Positions 1-8,552 are shown, numbered from the stretch's first letter. The stretch: 64,000 nt of DNA from Blattabacterium cuenoti (GCF_014252115.1 NZ_CP059211.1:248001-312000), one strand, 5' to 3'. Made by a program: numbers and translations. Notes: generated by a model not told the origin, from the sequence alone.

Positions 1-66
1 TTATATCAAAAATATTGGAATCATAGATTTATCATGGCAAGAAGAATTCTTCTTTATTCTTCATAA
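1..66 (+). CDS. possible 3' end of a gene entering from the left edge
   Basis: The first frame of the plus strand is open from the window edge through about 21 codons and ends in TAA, encoding a basic, aromatic-rich tail that includes KYWNHRFIMARR. If real, it would overlap the end of aroA convergently by 13 bp, which matches the small convergent overlaps elsewhere in this window (ychF/M42, hisS/pnuC). So short an open frame can arise by chance in AT-rich DNA, and I do not recognise a family in it. Confidence 0.2.
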   Translation, partial: LYQKYWNHRFIMARRILLYSS

Positions 67-1310
67 GAATCAATTAAGAATTCTAAAGATTTTAAGTCAT
101 TCCAAAAATTAGGATATGATTTTTCTACAACATTAGGGTCTTCTATTTCTAGAAAATCATAACATAATCCAAATGTAGAAAAAGACATTGCCATTCTGTG
201 ATCTTGATAAGTCTTAATCTTGATAACAGAACTTATTTTTTTTCTATAAAAATCTGTTATTTCTAAACTAGAATTCGTAATTGTTATGATCACTCCAAAT
301 TTTAAAAGTTCTTCTTTTAATGCTTGTAATCTATCTGTTTCTTTGATTTTCAATGTTTCTAATCCTTTTAAACTACATTTTATACCAATTGCCGCGCAAG
401 TTACAACAATAGTTTGAGCAATGTCTGGTGTTTTATTTAAATCCAATTCAATAAATTTTGGAAATACAAAATTTGATTTTTTCTTTAATATTATTGTATT
501 TTTATCAAAAATAGTAGAAACCCCAAAATGTTTATCATATATAAAATAGACTTCTTTATCTCCTTGCAAACTAGTACTTTTGTATGAACGTAAAATAATA
601 TGGCTTTTTTTTGAAACAGTTGCCATAGAATAATAGTAAGAAGCAGAACTCCAATCTGATTCTACATAAAAATATTTTTTATCTTTATTCTTTACTGGAT
701 AAATATGGATAATTCTTCCTTTCCAATCAGCTTTTATTCCGGCCAAAACTAGTAAATCAAAAGTCATTTTTATATACGGAATAGATGTAATGTTTTCTTT
801 GAGAAAGATTTTTAAACCCATTTTAAACTGACTGGCTATTAACATAAGAGAACTTATATACTGACTACTAACCTTTGCATTCATATCTATTTCACCTCCT
901 AAAATTTTTTTTCCAAAAATTTGTATTGGAGGAAACCCTTCTTTTTCCAAATAATCAATTTTTGATCCTAGCTTTCTTAAAGCTTCTACGAGAATAAAAA
1001 TAGGTCTTTCTTTCATTCTATTTGATCCTGTTAATATCACTTTTTTTCCCTCTTGTATAGAAAAATAAGAAGTTAAAAAACGCATAGCAGTTCCAGCATG
1101 ATGAATATCTAATATATCTGAAGAATTAATCAAACTTTTTTTTAATATCTCTGTATCTTCACAATTAGAAATATTTTCAATTTGAATATCATCTTTGTAA
1201 ATAGCTTTTAAAATTAAAAGACGATTAGATATACTTTTAGAACCTGTTATAGATATGGAACCATATAAGAAATTTCTTTTTTTTTTATAAATTCTGATGT
1301 AAGAAGACAT
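54..1310 (-). CDS. aroA: 3-phosphoshikimate 1-carboxyvinyltransferase (EPSP synthase)
   Basis: Sixth step of the shikimate pathway: transfers enolpyruvyl from PEP to shikimate-3-phosphate in the cytoplasm. The 418-residue product carries family landmarks in order: GSKSISNR near residue 23 (substrate lysine and serine), HHAGTAMRFL at 70-79, RMKERPI near 100, DLNKTPD near 290 and KETDRLQAL near 325. HHAGTAMRFL in place of the better known LGNAGTAMR is, as I recall it, the Bacteroidota form. The start is ATG. It is the last gene of a minus-strand run and lies 3 bp from the MazG-like gene. Together with the DAHP synthase/chorismate mutase near the right edge it indicates retained aromatic amino acid synthesis, a usual service of such symbionts to the host. 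Confidence 0.95.
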   Translation of the reverse strand: MSSYIRIYKKKRNFLYGSISITGSKSISNRLLILKAIYKDDIQIENISNCEDTEILKKSLINSSDILDIHHAGTAMRFLTSYFSIQEGKKVILTGSNRMKERPIFILVEALRKLGSKIDYLEKEGFPPIQIFGKKILGGEIDMNAKVSSQYISSLMLIASQFKMGLKIFLKENITSIPYIKMTFDLLVLAGIKADWKGRIIHIYPVKNKDKKYFYVESDWSSASYYYSMATVSKKSHIILRSYKSTSLQGDKEVYFIYDKHFGVSTIFDKNTIILKKKSNFVFPKFIELDLNKTPDIAQTIVVTCAAIGIKCSLKGLETLKIKETDRLQALKEELLKFGVIITITNSSLEITDFYRKKISSVIKIKTYQDHRMAMSFSTFGLCYDFLEIEDPNVVEKSYPNFWNDLKSLEFLIDSYEE

Positions 1311-1313
1311 ATT

Positions 1314-1652
1314 TCATTTTAATTTTTTATTTTTATGATGCCTATTATGGTCTCTTATTTCCTTTTTTTTCAATTTCTTATGAAAAGATTCTTCCAAATT
1401 AATTCCAGTTTGATTTGCTAAACAAATTATGATAAATAATACATCTGATAATTCTTCTCCAAGATCTTCATTTTCTTTTTCTTTTTCTTTACCATTTTTT
1501 TTCGATTGTTCCCCATAATTTCTAGCAATAATTCTAGAAACTTCACCAACTTCTTCAGATAAAAGAATTGTGTTAGTTAAAATACTAAAATAACGAATTC
1601 CATGATTGATTATCCACTTATGAACTAATTTTTGTAAATTTTTTATTTCCAA
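1314..1652 (-). CDS. MazG-like nucleotide pyrophosphohydrolase
   Basis: Small all-alpha NTP pyrophosphatase-like protein of 112 residues, probably removing aberrant (d)NTPs. It shows the metal-binding acidic pairs of the MazG fold, SEEVGEV near residue 33 and EELSDVLF near 67, followed by a lysine-rich tail. The only start that gives the family's normal N-terminus (MEIKNLQKLVHKWI) is TTG. The start overlaps the end of the transketolase C-half by 10 bp, so the two are probably cotranscribed. The exact substrate cannot be told from sequence. Confidence 0.82.
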   Translation of the reverse strand: MEIKNLQKLVHKWIINHGIRYFSILTNTILLSEEVGEVSRIIARNYGEQSKKNGKEKEKENEDLGEELSDVLFIIICLANQTGINLEESFHKKLKKKEIRDHNRHHKNKKLK

Positions 1653-2635
1653 GATTTATTTTTTATTTTTTTTCTAATAACAAATTGTACGTGATTGATA
1701 ATAGAATTACGATTAATATTGTATTTTTCTAATAGTTCCATAGGTTTACCACTTTCTCCAAAAGTATCATTAACAGCCACTAAACTATGAATAACGGAAT
1801 ATTTTTCATTATGAATATGGGTAGTTAATACTCTGGCAATACTTTCTCCTAACCCCCCCCAATAATTGTGTTCTTCTGCACTAACAATACATTTTGTTTT
1901 CTTAACAGATTTCAAAATTGTATTATCATCTAAAGGTTTAATTGTATGAACATTAATCACTTCACATTCTATTCCATTTTTTTCATATAAAATTCTAGCC
2001 GCTTCTAAAGACTCCCATACTAAATGTCCTGTACTAACAATAGTAACATCTTTTCCTTCTGTTAGAGTTATTGCTTTTCCTATTTCAAATATTTGATTTT
2101 CATCTGTAAAGTTAGCTACAGCAGGACGACCAAAACGTAAATATACTGGACCTAAGTAATTAGATATTGCTAAAGTAGCTGCATAAGTCTGATTATAATC
2201 ACAAGTATTAATAACAGTCATACCAGGTAACATTTTCATCATTCCTATATCTTCTAAGCTTTGGTGTGTTGCTCCATCTTCTCCTAAAGTTAGACCGGAA
2301 TGAGAAGCGCATATTTTGACATTTTTGTAAGAATAAGCAATTGACTGACGTATTTGGTCATAAACACGAGATGTTGCAAAATTAGCAAATGTTCCAGTAA
2401 ATGGAATATATTGACCAATGCTAAGTCCTGCAGCTATCCCAATCATATTGGCTTCCGCTATTCCTATTTGAAAAAATCTTTCAGGAAACTCTTTAGAAAA
2501 CTGATCCATAAATAAAGAAGTTGTCAAATCCGCACATAATGCGACTACTTTATGATTTGTTTTCCCTAAAAAAGTTAAAGCTTTTCCAAACCCCGCTCTA
2601 GTTTCTTTTATTCCTTTATTTTTATATTGTTTCAT
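1643..2635 (-). CDS. transketolase, C-terminal subunit
   Basis: Carries the pyrimidine-binding and C-terminal domains of transketolase as a separate polypeptide of 330 residues. Visible features are GIAEANMIGIAAGL near residue 58, with the catalytic glutamate that activates thiamine diphosphate, SHSGLTLGEDGATHQ near 110, and the C-terminal transketolase domain with HTIKPLD near 230. It works with the product of the adjacent upstream gene in the non-oxidative pentose phosphate pathway, supplying ribose-5-phosphate and erythrose-4-phosphate for the shikimate route. The split organisation is common in Bacteroidota. ATG start, 47 bp after the N-half. Confidence 0.93.
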   Translation of the reverse strand: MKQYKNKGIKETRAGFGKALTFLGKTNHKVVALCADLTTSLFMDQFSKEFPERFFQIGIAEANMIGIAAGLSIGQYIPFTGTFANFATSRVYDQIRQSIAYSYKNVKICASHSGLTLGEDGATHQSLEDIGMMKMLPGMTVINTCDYNQTYAATLAISNYLGPVYLRFGRPAVANFTDENQIFEIGKAITLTEGKDVTIVSTGHLVWESLEAARILYEKNGIECEVINVHTIKPLDDNTILKSVKKTKCIVSAEEHNYWGGLGESIARVLTTHIHNEKYSVIHSLVAVNDTFGESGKPMELLEKYNINRNSIINHVQFVIRKKIKNKSWK

Positions 2636-2651
2636 AATCTTTTCTCTAATC

Positions 2652-2676
2652 TCTAAATTCCTATTCTAAATTCCTA
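2652..2676. repeat. 13-bp tandem duplication between the transketolase halves
   Basis: Two head-to-tail copies of TCTAAATTCCTAT, the second differing in its last base, fill much of the short spacer between the two transketolase genes. This is most simply read as replication slippage; no function is evident. Confidence 0.7.
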
Positions 2677-2682
2677 ATTATA

Positions 2683-3540
2683 TTATAATGGATAATCTCC
2701 TAAAGAAGTTTCAGGAAGTTGGGAAAGAGCTTTCTTCAATTCTTCTGTATTAGGGTATTTACCATGCCATTTATTATTTCCGACCATAAAGTTTACACCA
2801 TATCCCATTTGGGTATATAAAATGATTAAAATAGGTTTTCCTTTTCCAATTTGTTTCTTGGCCTGATTCAAAACATTAATTACTTTTTCAATATTGTTTC
2901 CTTCTAATTCTTCTATAACTTTCCAATCAAAAGACTCAAACTTTTTTTTCAAATTACCTAAAGGTAACACTTCATCTGTACTTCCATCTATTTGTTGTCC
3001 GTTATAATCTATAGTAGCAATATAATTATCTATTTTTCTAGAACCTGCATATAAAACAGCTTCCCAAATTTGTCCTTCATTTAACTCTCCATCTCCATGT
3101 AAACTATAAATAATACTACTAAATTCTTTACTCAATTTTTTTGATAAAGCAGCACCAATAGATACAGACATTCCTTGACCTAAGGATCCAGAAGAAATTC
3201 GTATTCCGGGAAGTCCTCCATGTACTGTCGGATGACCTTGTAAACGAGAATTTAATTTTCTAAAAGTAGATAATTCCTTGATTGAAAAGAATCCAGAACG
3301 AGCTAATATACTATAATAAACAGGAGATATATGTCCATTAGATAAGAAAAAAAGATCTTCTCCCTTACCATCCATATAAAATTTATTTGGATTATAATGC
3401 ATAATTTTTTGATATAAAGCTACAAAATACTCTGTACACCCCAAAGATCCACCAGGATGGCCAGATTTAGCATCATTTACCATACGTAAAATGTCTCTTC
3501 TTACTTGAATACACAAATTTTTTAAATAACGTACATTCAT
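2683..3540 (-). CDS. transketolase, N-terminal (thiamine diphosphate-binding) subunit
   Basis: N-terminal half of transketolase, 285 residues. GHPGGSLG near residue 27 and the thiamine diphosphate/Mg motif GDGELNEGQIWEA near 148, continuing to DYNGQQIDG, identify the PP domain. It must pair with the C-half encoded immediately downstream to form the active site. ATG start; it is the first gene of the minus-strand run ending in aroA. The 101-bp region separating it from the divergent smpB holds several TAnnTTTG-like sequences in both orientations, but AT-richness makes any single promoter call unsafe. Confidence 0.93.
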   Translation of the reverse strand: MNVRYLKNLCIQVRRDILRMVNDAKSGHPGGSLGCTEYFVALYQKIMHYNPNKFYMDGKGEDLFFLSNGHISPVYYSILARSGFFSIKELSTFRKLNSRLQGHPTVHGGLPGIRISSGSLGQGMSVSIGAALSKKLSKEFSSIIYSLHGDGELNEGQIWEAVLYAGSRKIDNYIATIDYNGQQIDGSTDEVLPLGNLKKKFESFDWKVIEELEGNNIEKVINVLNQAKKQIGKGKPILIILYTQMGYGVNFMVGNNKWHGKYPNTEELKKALSQLPETSLGDYPL

Positions 3541-3641
3541 TTTTTCAATATTGTTTGTATATTTTTGTATTTTTGGTTTATCCTTAAAAAATAAGGCTTA
3601 ACTTGATTACATTATTTGAAGCACAAAAATAACAATTAATT

Positions 3642-4091
3642 ATGAGTATTCTAAATAAAAAAGCAAGATTTAGATATCATTTTTTAGAATACTATACAGC
3701 TGGAATACAGTTATTTGGTACAGAAGTAAAATCCATAAGACAAAATATGGTTAATCTAATAGATAGTTTTTGTCAAATAAAAAATGGAGAATTGTATTCT
3801 GTAAATATGTATATATCTGAATATCAATTTGGAACTAATTGGAATCATTCAAGTAGAAGAGAAAGAAAATTATTATTAAAAAAAAAAGAATTAACAAAAA
3901 TTAACAAAAAATTAAAAAATCCAGGTTTGACTTTAATTCCTATTGAATTATTTTTTAATGAAAGAGGATATATAAAAATGAAAATAGTTTTAGCAAAAGG
4001 AAAAAAAATATATGATAAACGTGAGTTTATACGAAAAAAGGACTTATTTAGAGAAAATAAACAATCTTTCAAATTTAAAAATCGTATATAA
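3642..4091 (+). CDS. smpB: SsrA-binding protein (trans-translation)
   Basis: Binds tmRNA and brings it to stalled ribosomes for rescue. The 149-residue protein has the SmpB start KKARFRYHFLE, the core GTEVKSIRQ near 27 and GYIKMKIVLAKGKKIYDKRE near 110. The C-terminal tail is basic, as needed for insertion into the mRNA channel, but carries more phenylalanine and asparagine than usual. ATG start, divergent from the transketolase genes. No tmRNA gene was recognised in this window. Confidence 0.95.
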   Translation: MSILNKKARFRYHFLEYYTAGIQLFGTEVKSIRQNMVNLIDSFCQIKNGELYSVNMYISEYQFGTNWNHSSRRERKLLLKKKELTKINKKLKNPGLTLIPIELFFNERGYIKMKIVLAKGKKIYDKREFIRKKDLFRENKQSFKFKNRI

Positions 4092-4100
4092 AATAAAATT

Positions 4101-4148
4101 TATTGGTTTGAAATCAAATATTTATATTGGTTTGAAATCAAATATTTA
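4101..4148. repeat. 24-bp perfect tandem repeat upstream of the OmpA gene
   Basis: Two exact copies of a 24-bp unit stand head to tail, 9 bp after the smpB stop and 34 bp before the OmpA start. Each unit contains TTTGA-AA-TCAAA, a short inverted repeat, so the array carries two equally spaced dyads. It could be a recent slippage duplication or duplicated regulator sites for the OmpA gene. Confidence 0.85.
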
Positions 4149-4182
4149 TATTTGTTTTATGTTTTAAAGAAATTATAGTTTT

Positions 4183-5508
4183 ATGAAAAACGTCAATTTT
4201 TTTATTGTTGCTTTATTTACTTTTTTTTCTTTTTCGTCTGTCTATTCCCAAGATTCGAAAAAAGAAGAAAAAGAAAAAGAAAAATGGTTTATTCAAATAG
4301 GATTACAAGATATAAATTATTATCCTATAACATCTTCTTTTAATCCCTTTAAAAATTTTTTTGTAAAAACAAATAATAGCTTTTTTCCTACTATTTCTAA
4401 CTTAGAATTAAAATATAAAATAAATAAATATATAGGCTTTTATTTAGAGGGATCATCAGGAATGGTAAATAATATAAGGTGGAATTTAATAGATATTCCT
4501 TTCATGAAGTTGAGTCATGGAATTAATTTATATATCTTACCTCCTAATTACAAATTAGACCCTTATCTTAGGTTAGGAATGGGTATTCATAAAACCAATG
4601 GTTATATTTATAGAGAGTTAAAAGTTTCAGATGAAAAATTTTTTAAAACAAAAAAACAGAACTTTCCTCTATTAGACGGTGGATTAGGTTTAAACTTATG
4701 GATAATATCCAATTTCGGAATTAACTTTCAAACTACTTATAACCATGTATTTGTGAAAAGATCAATAGATTATTTAAATTTTTGGAAACATGACATAGGG
4801 TTGATTTTACGTTTTGGTAATTTTCAATCTAATATTGATCCTAATAATCATGATAAATATGATAATTCTTTTATTCCTTCTTCTGAAAAAGAAAAAAACT
4901 TTGTAGAAGTAGAAGATGAAAAAGAAAAAAACTTTGTAGAAGTAGAAGATGAAAAAGAAAAAAACTTCTATGATCATCAAGAAGATTCAGACAATGATGG
5001 AATTTTAAATGAAGATTCAGACAATGATGGAATTTTAAATAAGGAGGATCTTTGCCCAAACCAATTTGGATTAAGAAAATTTAAAGGTTGTCCTGATACA
5101 GATTTCGACAATATTCCAGATTATGAAGACAAGTGTCCTAATAAATTTGGAAAAAAAGAAAATAAAGGATGCCCTATCCCTACCCCTATTCCTAATGTAG
5201 TTTTTAGTCCAATTTTATTTGAATTGGGAAAATCTTCATTATCTCCTCGTTATTTAAAAATTATTGATAAAATTTCTGAAATTATGATCCATCATATTCC
5301 TGACTCTAAATTTTATATAAATGGATATGCAGATGCTCATGGAAAACCACATTATAATAAAATTTTATCTATAAAAAGGGCAAATTCTGTATTTGAAGCT
5401 TTAGTCTCTAAAGGTGTAGATCCCTCTAGGATAGAAATTAGAGGATTAGGTGTTGGAAAGAAAAAAGGACGTCGTGTTGAAATTATAACACGAAAATCAT
5501 CACAATAA
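4183..5508 (+). CDS. OmpA-family outer membrane protein with thrombospondin type-3 repeats
   Basis: Major outer membrane/peptidoglycan tether, 441 residues. A signal peptide (1-22, ending VYS-Q) leads into an aromatic-rich probable beta-barrel to about residue 225. A charged linker made of two and a half 11-residue repeats follows (about 235-261), then type-3 calcium-binding repeats with DSDNDGI twice and DTDFDNIPDYEDKCP (about 267-325). The C-terminal OmpA domain starts near 340 (VVFSPILFELGKSSLS). Its GYADAHG and SIKRANSV carry the aspartate and arginine that bind diaminopimelate. The ATG start lies after a 24-bp tandem repeat, and a bidirectional hairpin terminator follows the stop. In a small genome this is probably one of the main surface proteins. 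Confidence 0.9.
   Translation: MKNVNFFIVALFTFFSFSSVYSQDSKKEEKEKEKWFIQIGLQDINYYPITSSFNPFKNFFVKTNNSFFPTISNLELKYKINKYIGFYLEGSSGMVNNIRWNLIDIPFMKLSHGINLYILPPNYKLDPYLRLGMGIHKTNGYIYRELKVSDEKFFKTKKQNFPLLDGGLGLNLWIISNFGINFQTTYNHVFVKRSIDYLNFWKHDIGLILRFGNFQSNIDPNNHDKYDNSFIPSSEKEKNFVEVEDEKEKNFVEVEDEKEKNFYDHQEDSDNDGILNEDSDNDGILNKEDLCPNQFGLRKFKGCPDTDFDNIPDYEDKCPNKFGKKENKGCPIPTPIPNVVFSPILFELGKSSLSPRYLKIIDKISEIMIHHIPDSKFYINGYADAHGKPHYNKILSIKRANSVFEALVSKGVDPSRIEIRGLGVGKKKGRRVEIITRKSSQ
4885..4965 (+). repeat. 33-bp in-frame tandem repeat in the OmpA linker (about 2.5 copies)
   Basis: Two perfect 33-bp copies plus the first 15 bp of a third encode EKEKNFVEVED twice and then EKEKN. Being a multiple of three, copy-number change would lengthen or shorten the periplasmic linker without breaking the frame. 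Confidence 0.92.
4981..5040 (+). repeat. 30-bp perfect tandem duplication encoding a type-3 calcium repeat
   Basis: Two identical 30-bp copies encode EDSDNDGILN twice. The unit is the aspartate-rich calcium loop of the thrombospondin type-3 repeat. Exact nucleotide identity points to a recent duplication. Confidence 0.93.
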
Positions 5509-5520
5509 ATACATTACAAA

Positions 5521-5557
5521 AAAAAAGTCTCTAAAGAAAGAATCAAGAGACTTTTTT
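5521..5557. terminator. bidirectional intrinsic terminator between the OmpA gene and tatC
   Basis: AAAAAAGTCTCT pairs with AGAGACTTTTTT around a 13-nt loop, giving a 12-bp stem with an A-run on one side and a T-run on the other, so it can end transcripts from both strands. The tatC stop codon lies inside the loop, so the last tatC bases double as terminator. Confidence 0.85.
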
Positions 5558-6358
5558 ATTTTTGTTTGTATAAAAAGATATACATATACTCACTTGATAA
5601 AGTATCAGGATAGGAATTAAGACTATGATTGTACTTAAAATATCTCCAGGCGTTATAGCAGATGCTATAACTAACATAATCAAAAAAGCATGTTTTCTGT
5701 ATTTTCTTAAAAATGAATGGGATATTAATTCCATTTTAGTAAGGAAAAATATGAAAAATGGAAACAAAAAAATAATACCCATAGAAAATACTGAGTGTAC
5801 AATTAAAGAAATATAATCTGATAAATCAAATATATTTTTTGGAACATCACTTACTTTAAAAGAATATCCAAAATGAATTAAAAATGGACATAATATAAAA
5901 TAACCAAAAAAAACTCCTAATAAAAACAAAACAGTGATTGTAATTAATATCCATATAGAATATTTTTTTTCTTCATCTGAAAGAGCTGGTTTTACGAATT
6001 TCCAAAATTCATAAAAAACATAAGGAAAGGATAAAATAATTGCTCCTACAAAACAAGTCCATATATAAATATTGAATTGTCCAAATATTTGTCTATTTTG
6101 TATTTCTAAATTTTTGTGTAAAAAAGAAAAATAAACAGAATTCAAATGTATTCCTAAAAAAGAATCAGATACTTTTTTAAGTATACGGTAAGTAATGAAA
6201 TCCGTTTTTGATGGAGCAAAAATAATACAGTCAAATATAATATTTTTATTATTCATTAAAATAATCATTGATATGAGTATAGCAAATAAACAGTGAATTA
6301 CATGTTTTCTTAATTCTTCAATATGTTTCCAAAACGGAATTTTTTTATCCTCATTCAT
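5543..6358 (-). CDS. tatC: Sec-independent protein translocase TatC
   Basis: Polytopic inner membrane core of the twin-arginine translocase, exporting folded proteins. The N-terminus shows PFWKHIEELRKHVIHC, the family's conserved cytoplasmic start with the functional glutamate, then about six membrane segments; FVGAIILSFPYVFYEFWKF precedes the conserved FVKPALSDEEKK loop. I choose the ATG giving MNEDKKIPFW (271 residues) over an in-frame upstream TTG. No tatA/B gene is visible nearby. Convergent with the OmpA gene, with which it shares a terminator. Confidence 0.92.
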   Translation of the reverse strand: MNEDKKIPFWKHIEELRKHVIHCLFAILISMIILMNNKNIIFDCIIFAPSKTDFITYRILKKVSDSFLGIHLNSVYFSFLHKNLEIQNRQIFGQFNIYIWTCFVGAIILSFPYVFYEFWKFVKPALSDEEKKYSIWILITITVLFLLGVFFGYFILCPFLIHFGYSFKVSDVPKNIFDLSDYISLIVHSVFSMGIIFLFPFFIFFLTKMELISHSFLRKYRKHAFLIMLVIASAITPGDILSTIIVLIPILILYQVSICISFYTNKNKKVS

Positions 6359-6439
6359 ATTATTATTTAACAAAATAATACTTCTTTTCAAATAAAAAAT
6401 TGTAATTTTTTATATTAAACTAACATCTAAAAATAGATC

Positions 6440-7450
6440 ATGAAATGTGGAATTATAGGTCTTCCTAATACAGGAAAATCGACATTTTTTAATCTTATTT
6501 CTAACTCTAAAGTTTCATCAGAGAACTTTCCTTTTTGTACCATAGAACCTAATTATGGAATTACGAAAGTTCCAGATGATAGATTATACAAACTAAAAAA
6601 AATTATTAATCCCACCAAAATAATTCCATCTGAAATAAAGATAGTAGATATAGCTGGATTAATAAGAGGATCACATAAAGGAGAAGGTTTAGGTAACAAA
6701 TTTTTATCTCATATTCGTGAAACAAATGTTATCATACATATGATCCGTTTTTTTCACGATGTAAGCATTATTCATGTGGAAGGGGAAATTAATCCTATTA
6801 GAGATAAAGAAATTATTGATATGGAATTACAATTAAAAGATCTAGAAACGATAGAAAAAAGATTAGAAAAAATTACTAAAAAAAACGAAGTCAACCAACA
6901 TACACATATCTTAAAAGATATTCTTTCTTTTTTAAAGAAAGGAAAAAATATTAGAATGTATCCATTTCAAAAAGATGATAAGAAACATATCAAAGATTTA
7001 CAGTTACTGACTATAAAACCTGTTATTTATGTATGTAATGTGGATGATAAGTTAAATTATCAAAATAATTTACATCTAGAAACTATGAAAAAAATAGTAA
7101 AAATGGAAAATTCCACTTTTGTAATTGTATCTTTGAAAAAGAATTGGATGGGAATAAATCAAGTACTGAAAGAAACTTATAAGCTGTTAAACTTACAAAG
7201 TTTTTTTACGGTAGGAAAAAAAGAAATTCGATCTTGGACAATTCCTAATCCATGCACAGCATATGAAGCTGCTTCAGCAATTCATACAGATTTCAAAAAA
7301 GGATTTATTCGAGCAAAAATTATTCATTATGATGATTTTATAAAATATGGATCCGAAGAAAATGTTAAAAAAAAAGGTAAACTGCAATTAGTAGGAAAAA
7401 ATTCCATTATACAAGACGGAGATATCATTCACTTTCGAATTAACCAATAA
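6440..7450 (+). CDS. ychF: redox-regulated/ribosome-binding ATPase YchF (Obg family)
   Basis: P-loop ATPase that binds ribosomes; a universally conserved Obg-family member. GLPNTGKST at 7-15, DIAGLIRGSHKGEGLGNKFL near 70 and the C-terminal TGS-like region with YDDFIKYGSEE and IQDGDIIHFR are clear. It is 336 residues against about 363 usual. The shortening lies between the NVDD motif and FFTVGKKEIRSWT, where the family's acidic alpha-helical stretch before ESGLNRLI is reduced, apparently by about 25 residues. Both ends are intact, so it is probably functional. Its end overlaps the convergent M42 peptidase gene by 11 bp. Confidence 0.93.
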   Translation: MKCGIIGLPNTGKSTFFNLISNSKVSSENFPFCTIEPNYGITKVPDDRLYKLKKIINPTKIIPSEIKIVDIAGLIRGSHKGEGLGNKFLSHIRETNVIIHMIRFFHDVSIIHVEGEINPIRDKEIIDMELQLKDLETIEKRLEKITKKNEVNQHTHILKDILSFLKKGKNIRMYPFQKDDKKHIKDLQLLTIKPVIYVCNVDDKLNYQNNLHLETMKKIVKMENSTFVIVSLKKNWMGINQVLKETYKLLNLQSFFTVGKKEIRSWTIPNPCTAYEAASAIHTDFKKGFIRAKIIHYDDFIKYGSEENVKKKGKLQLVGKNSIIQDGDIIHFRINQ

Positions 7451-8528
7451 AAAATTGATTATTATTATTAATTGCTTGTAAAGTTTCAAATATTAATAAT
7501 ATTGCTTGTTCGACATCTTTTTTATGAACCATTTCTACTGTAGTATGCATATATTTAAGTGGAATGGAAATTAAAGCAGACAATACCCCTCTATTAGAAT
7601 AAGCAAAAGCATCTGTATCTGTTCCTGTATATCTAGATGATACTAAACGTTGAAAACGTATTTTTTTATTATTAGCCGTATTAATAATCAATTCTCTAAT
7701 ATTTTTATGTATTGAAGGAGCATATCCAATAACAGGTCCTAATCCACATTTAACATCTCCTTGTATTTTTTTATCAATCATGGGACTGTAAGTGTCATGT
7801 ATGACATCTGTAACAATAGAAACATGAGGTTGTATAGTTTGAGCTATCATTTTAGCTCCTTTTAATCCTACTTCTTCTTGAACTGAATTTACTATATACA
7901 ACCCAAATTGTAAATCAATTCCATTTTTTATTATAGTTTTTGCTACTTCTGCTATAATAAACCCTCCTATTTTATTATCTAATGCTCTAGATACAAAATA
8001 ATTGTGATTCATAATAAAAAATTTATCAGGATAAGTAATGATACAACCTACATGAACACCCATATTAATTGCTTCATCCTTACTGGAAACACCAATATCA
8101 ACAAATATATTCTCAACACTAGGAGATTTCTCTTCTGAAAGTTTTCTTGTATGAATAGCAGGCCATCCAAATATTCCATGAACAAACCCTTTTTCCGTGT
8201 GAATGATTACTCTTTTAGATGGAGCGATTTGGTGATCGGATCCTCCATTACGAGAAACATAAATTATTCCTTCTTCTGTAATATAATTAACGTACCATGA
8301 TATTTCATCTACATGAGCTTCAATAATCAATTTATATGGAGAATTAGGATTAATAATACCTACTGCTGTACCATATAAATCAGTTTGTATTTTTTCTACA
8401 TAAGAACTAATATGATTAGTCCATATTTTTTGTCCTTTACTTTCATCTCCTGTTGGAGAAAATTCGTTTAAATATTTTTCAAGAAATTTAATAGAATCAC
8501 TGTCTATAGAATATGAATAATTACTCAT
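7440..8528 (-). CDS. M42 family metallopeptidase (glutamyl aminopeptidase/endoglucanase M type)
   Basis: Cytoplasmic co-catalytic zinc aminopeptidase of 362 residues, probably trimming peptides for amino acid recycling. The metal and catalytic residues are readable: EAHVDE near residue 71, SRALDNKIGG near 178 (bridging aspartate), SVQEEVGLKGA near 215 (catalytic and metal glutamates), TDVIHD near 238 and MHTTVEM near 336. ATG start; dapF begins the same minus-strand pair just upstream. Confidence 0.9.
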   Translation of the reverse strand: MSNYSYSIDSDSIKFLEKYLNEFSPTGDESKGQKIWTNHISSYVEKIQTDLYGTAVGIINPNSPYKLIIEAHVDEISWYVNYITEEGIIYVSRNGGSDHQIAPSKRVIIHTEKGFVHGIFGWPAIHTRKLSEEKSPSVENIFVDIGVSSKDEAINMGVHVGCIITYPDKFFIMNHNYFVSRALDNKIGGFIIAEVAKTIIKNGIDLQFGLYIVNSVQEEVGLKGAKMIAQTIQPHVSIVTDVIHDTYSPMIDKKIQGDVKCGLGPVIGYAPSIHKNIRELIINTANNKKIRFQRLVSSRYTGTDTDAFAYSNRGVLSALISIPLKYMHTTVEMVHKKDVEQAILLIFETLQAINNNNQFFIG

Positions 8529-8552
8529 TTTTTTCTTTATAAATTGTTTAGT

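Noticed and set aside
4885-5040. Possible CRISPR array
   Set aside because: Units are directly adjacent without spacers, in frame, and encode protein; no cas genes are present.
4871-5059. Open frame on the minus strand opposite the OmpA linker
   Set aside because: It is a mirror of the 33-bp and 30-bp repeats of the real gene; low-complexity product and no start signals.
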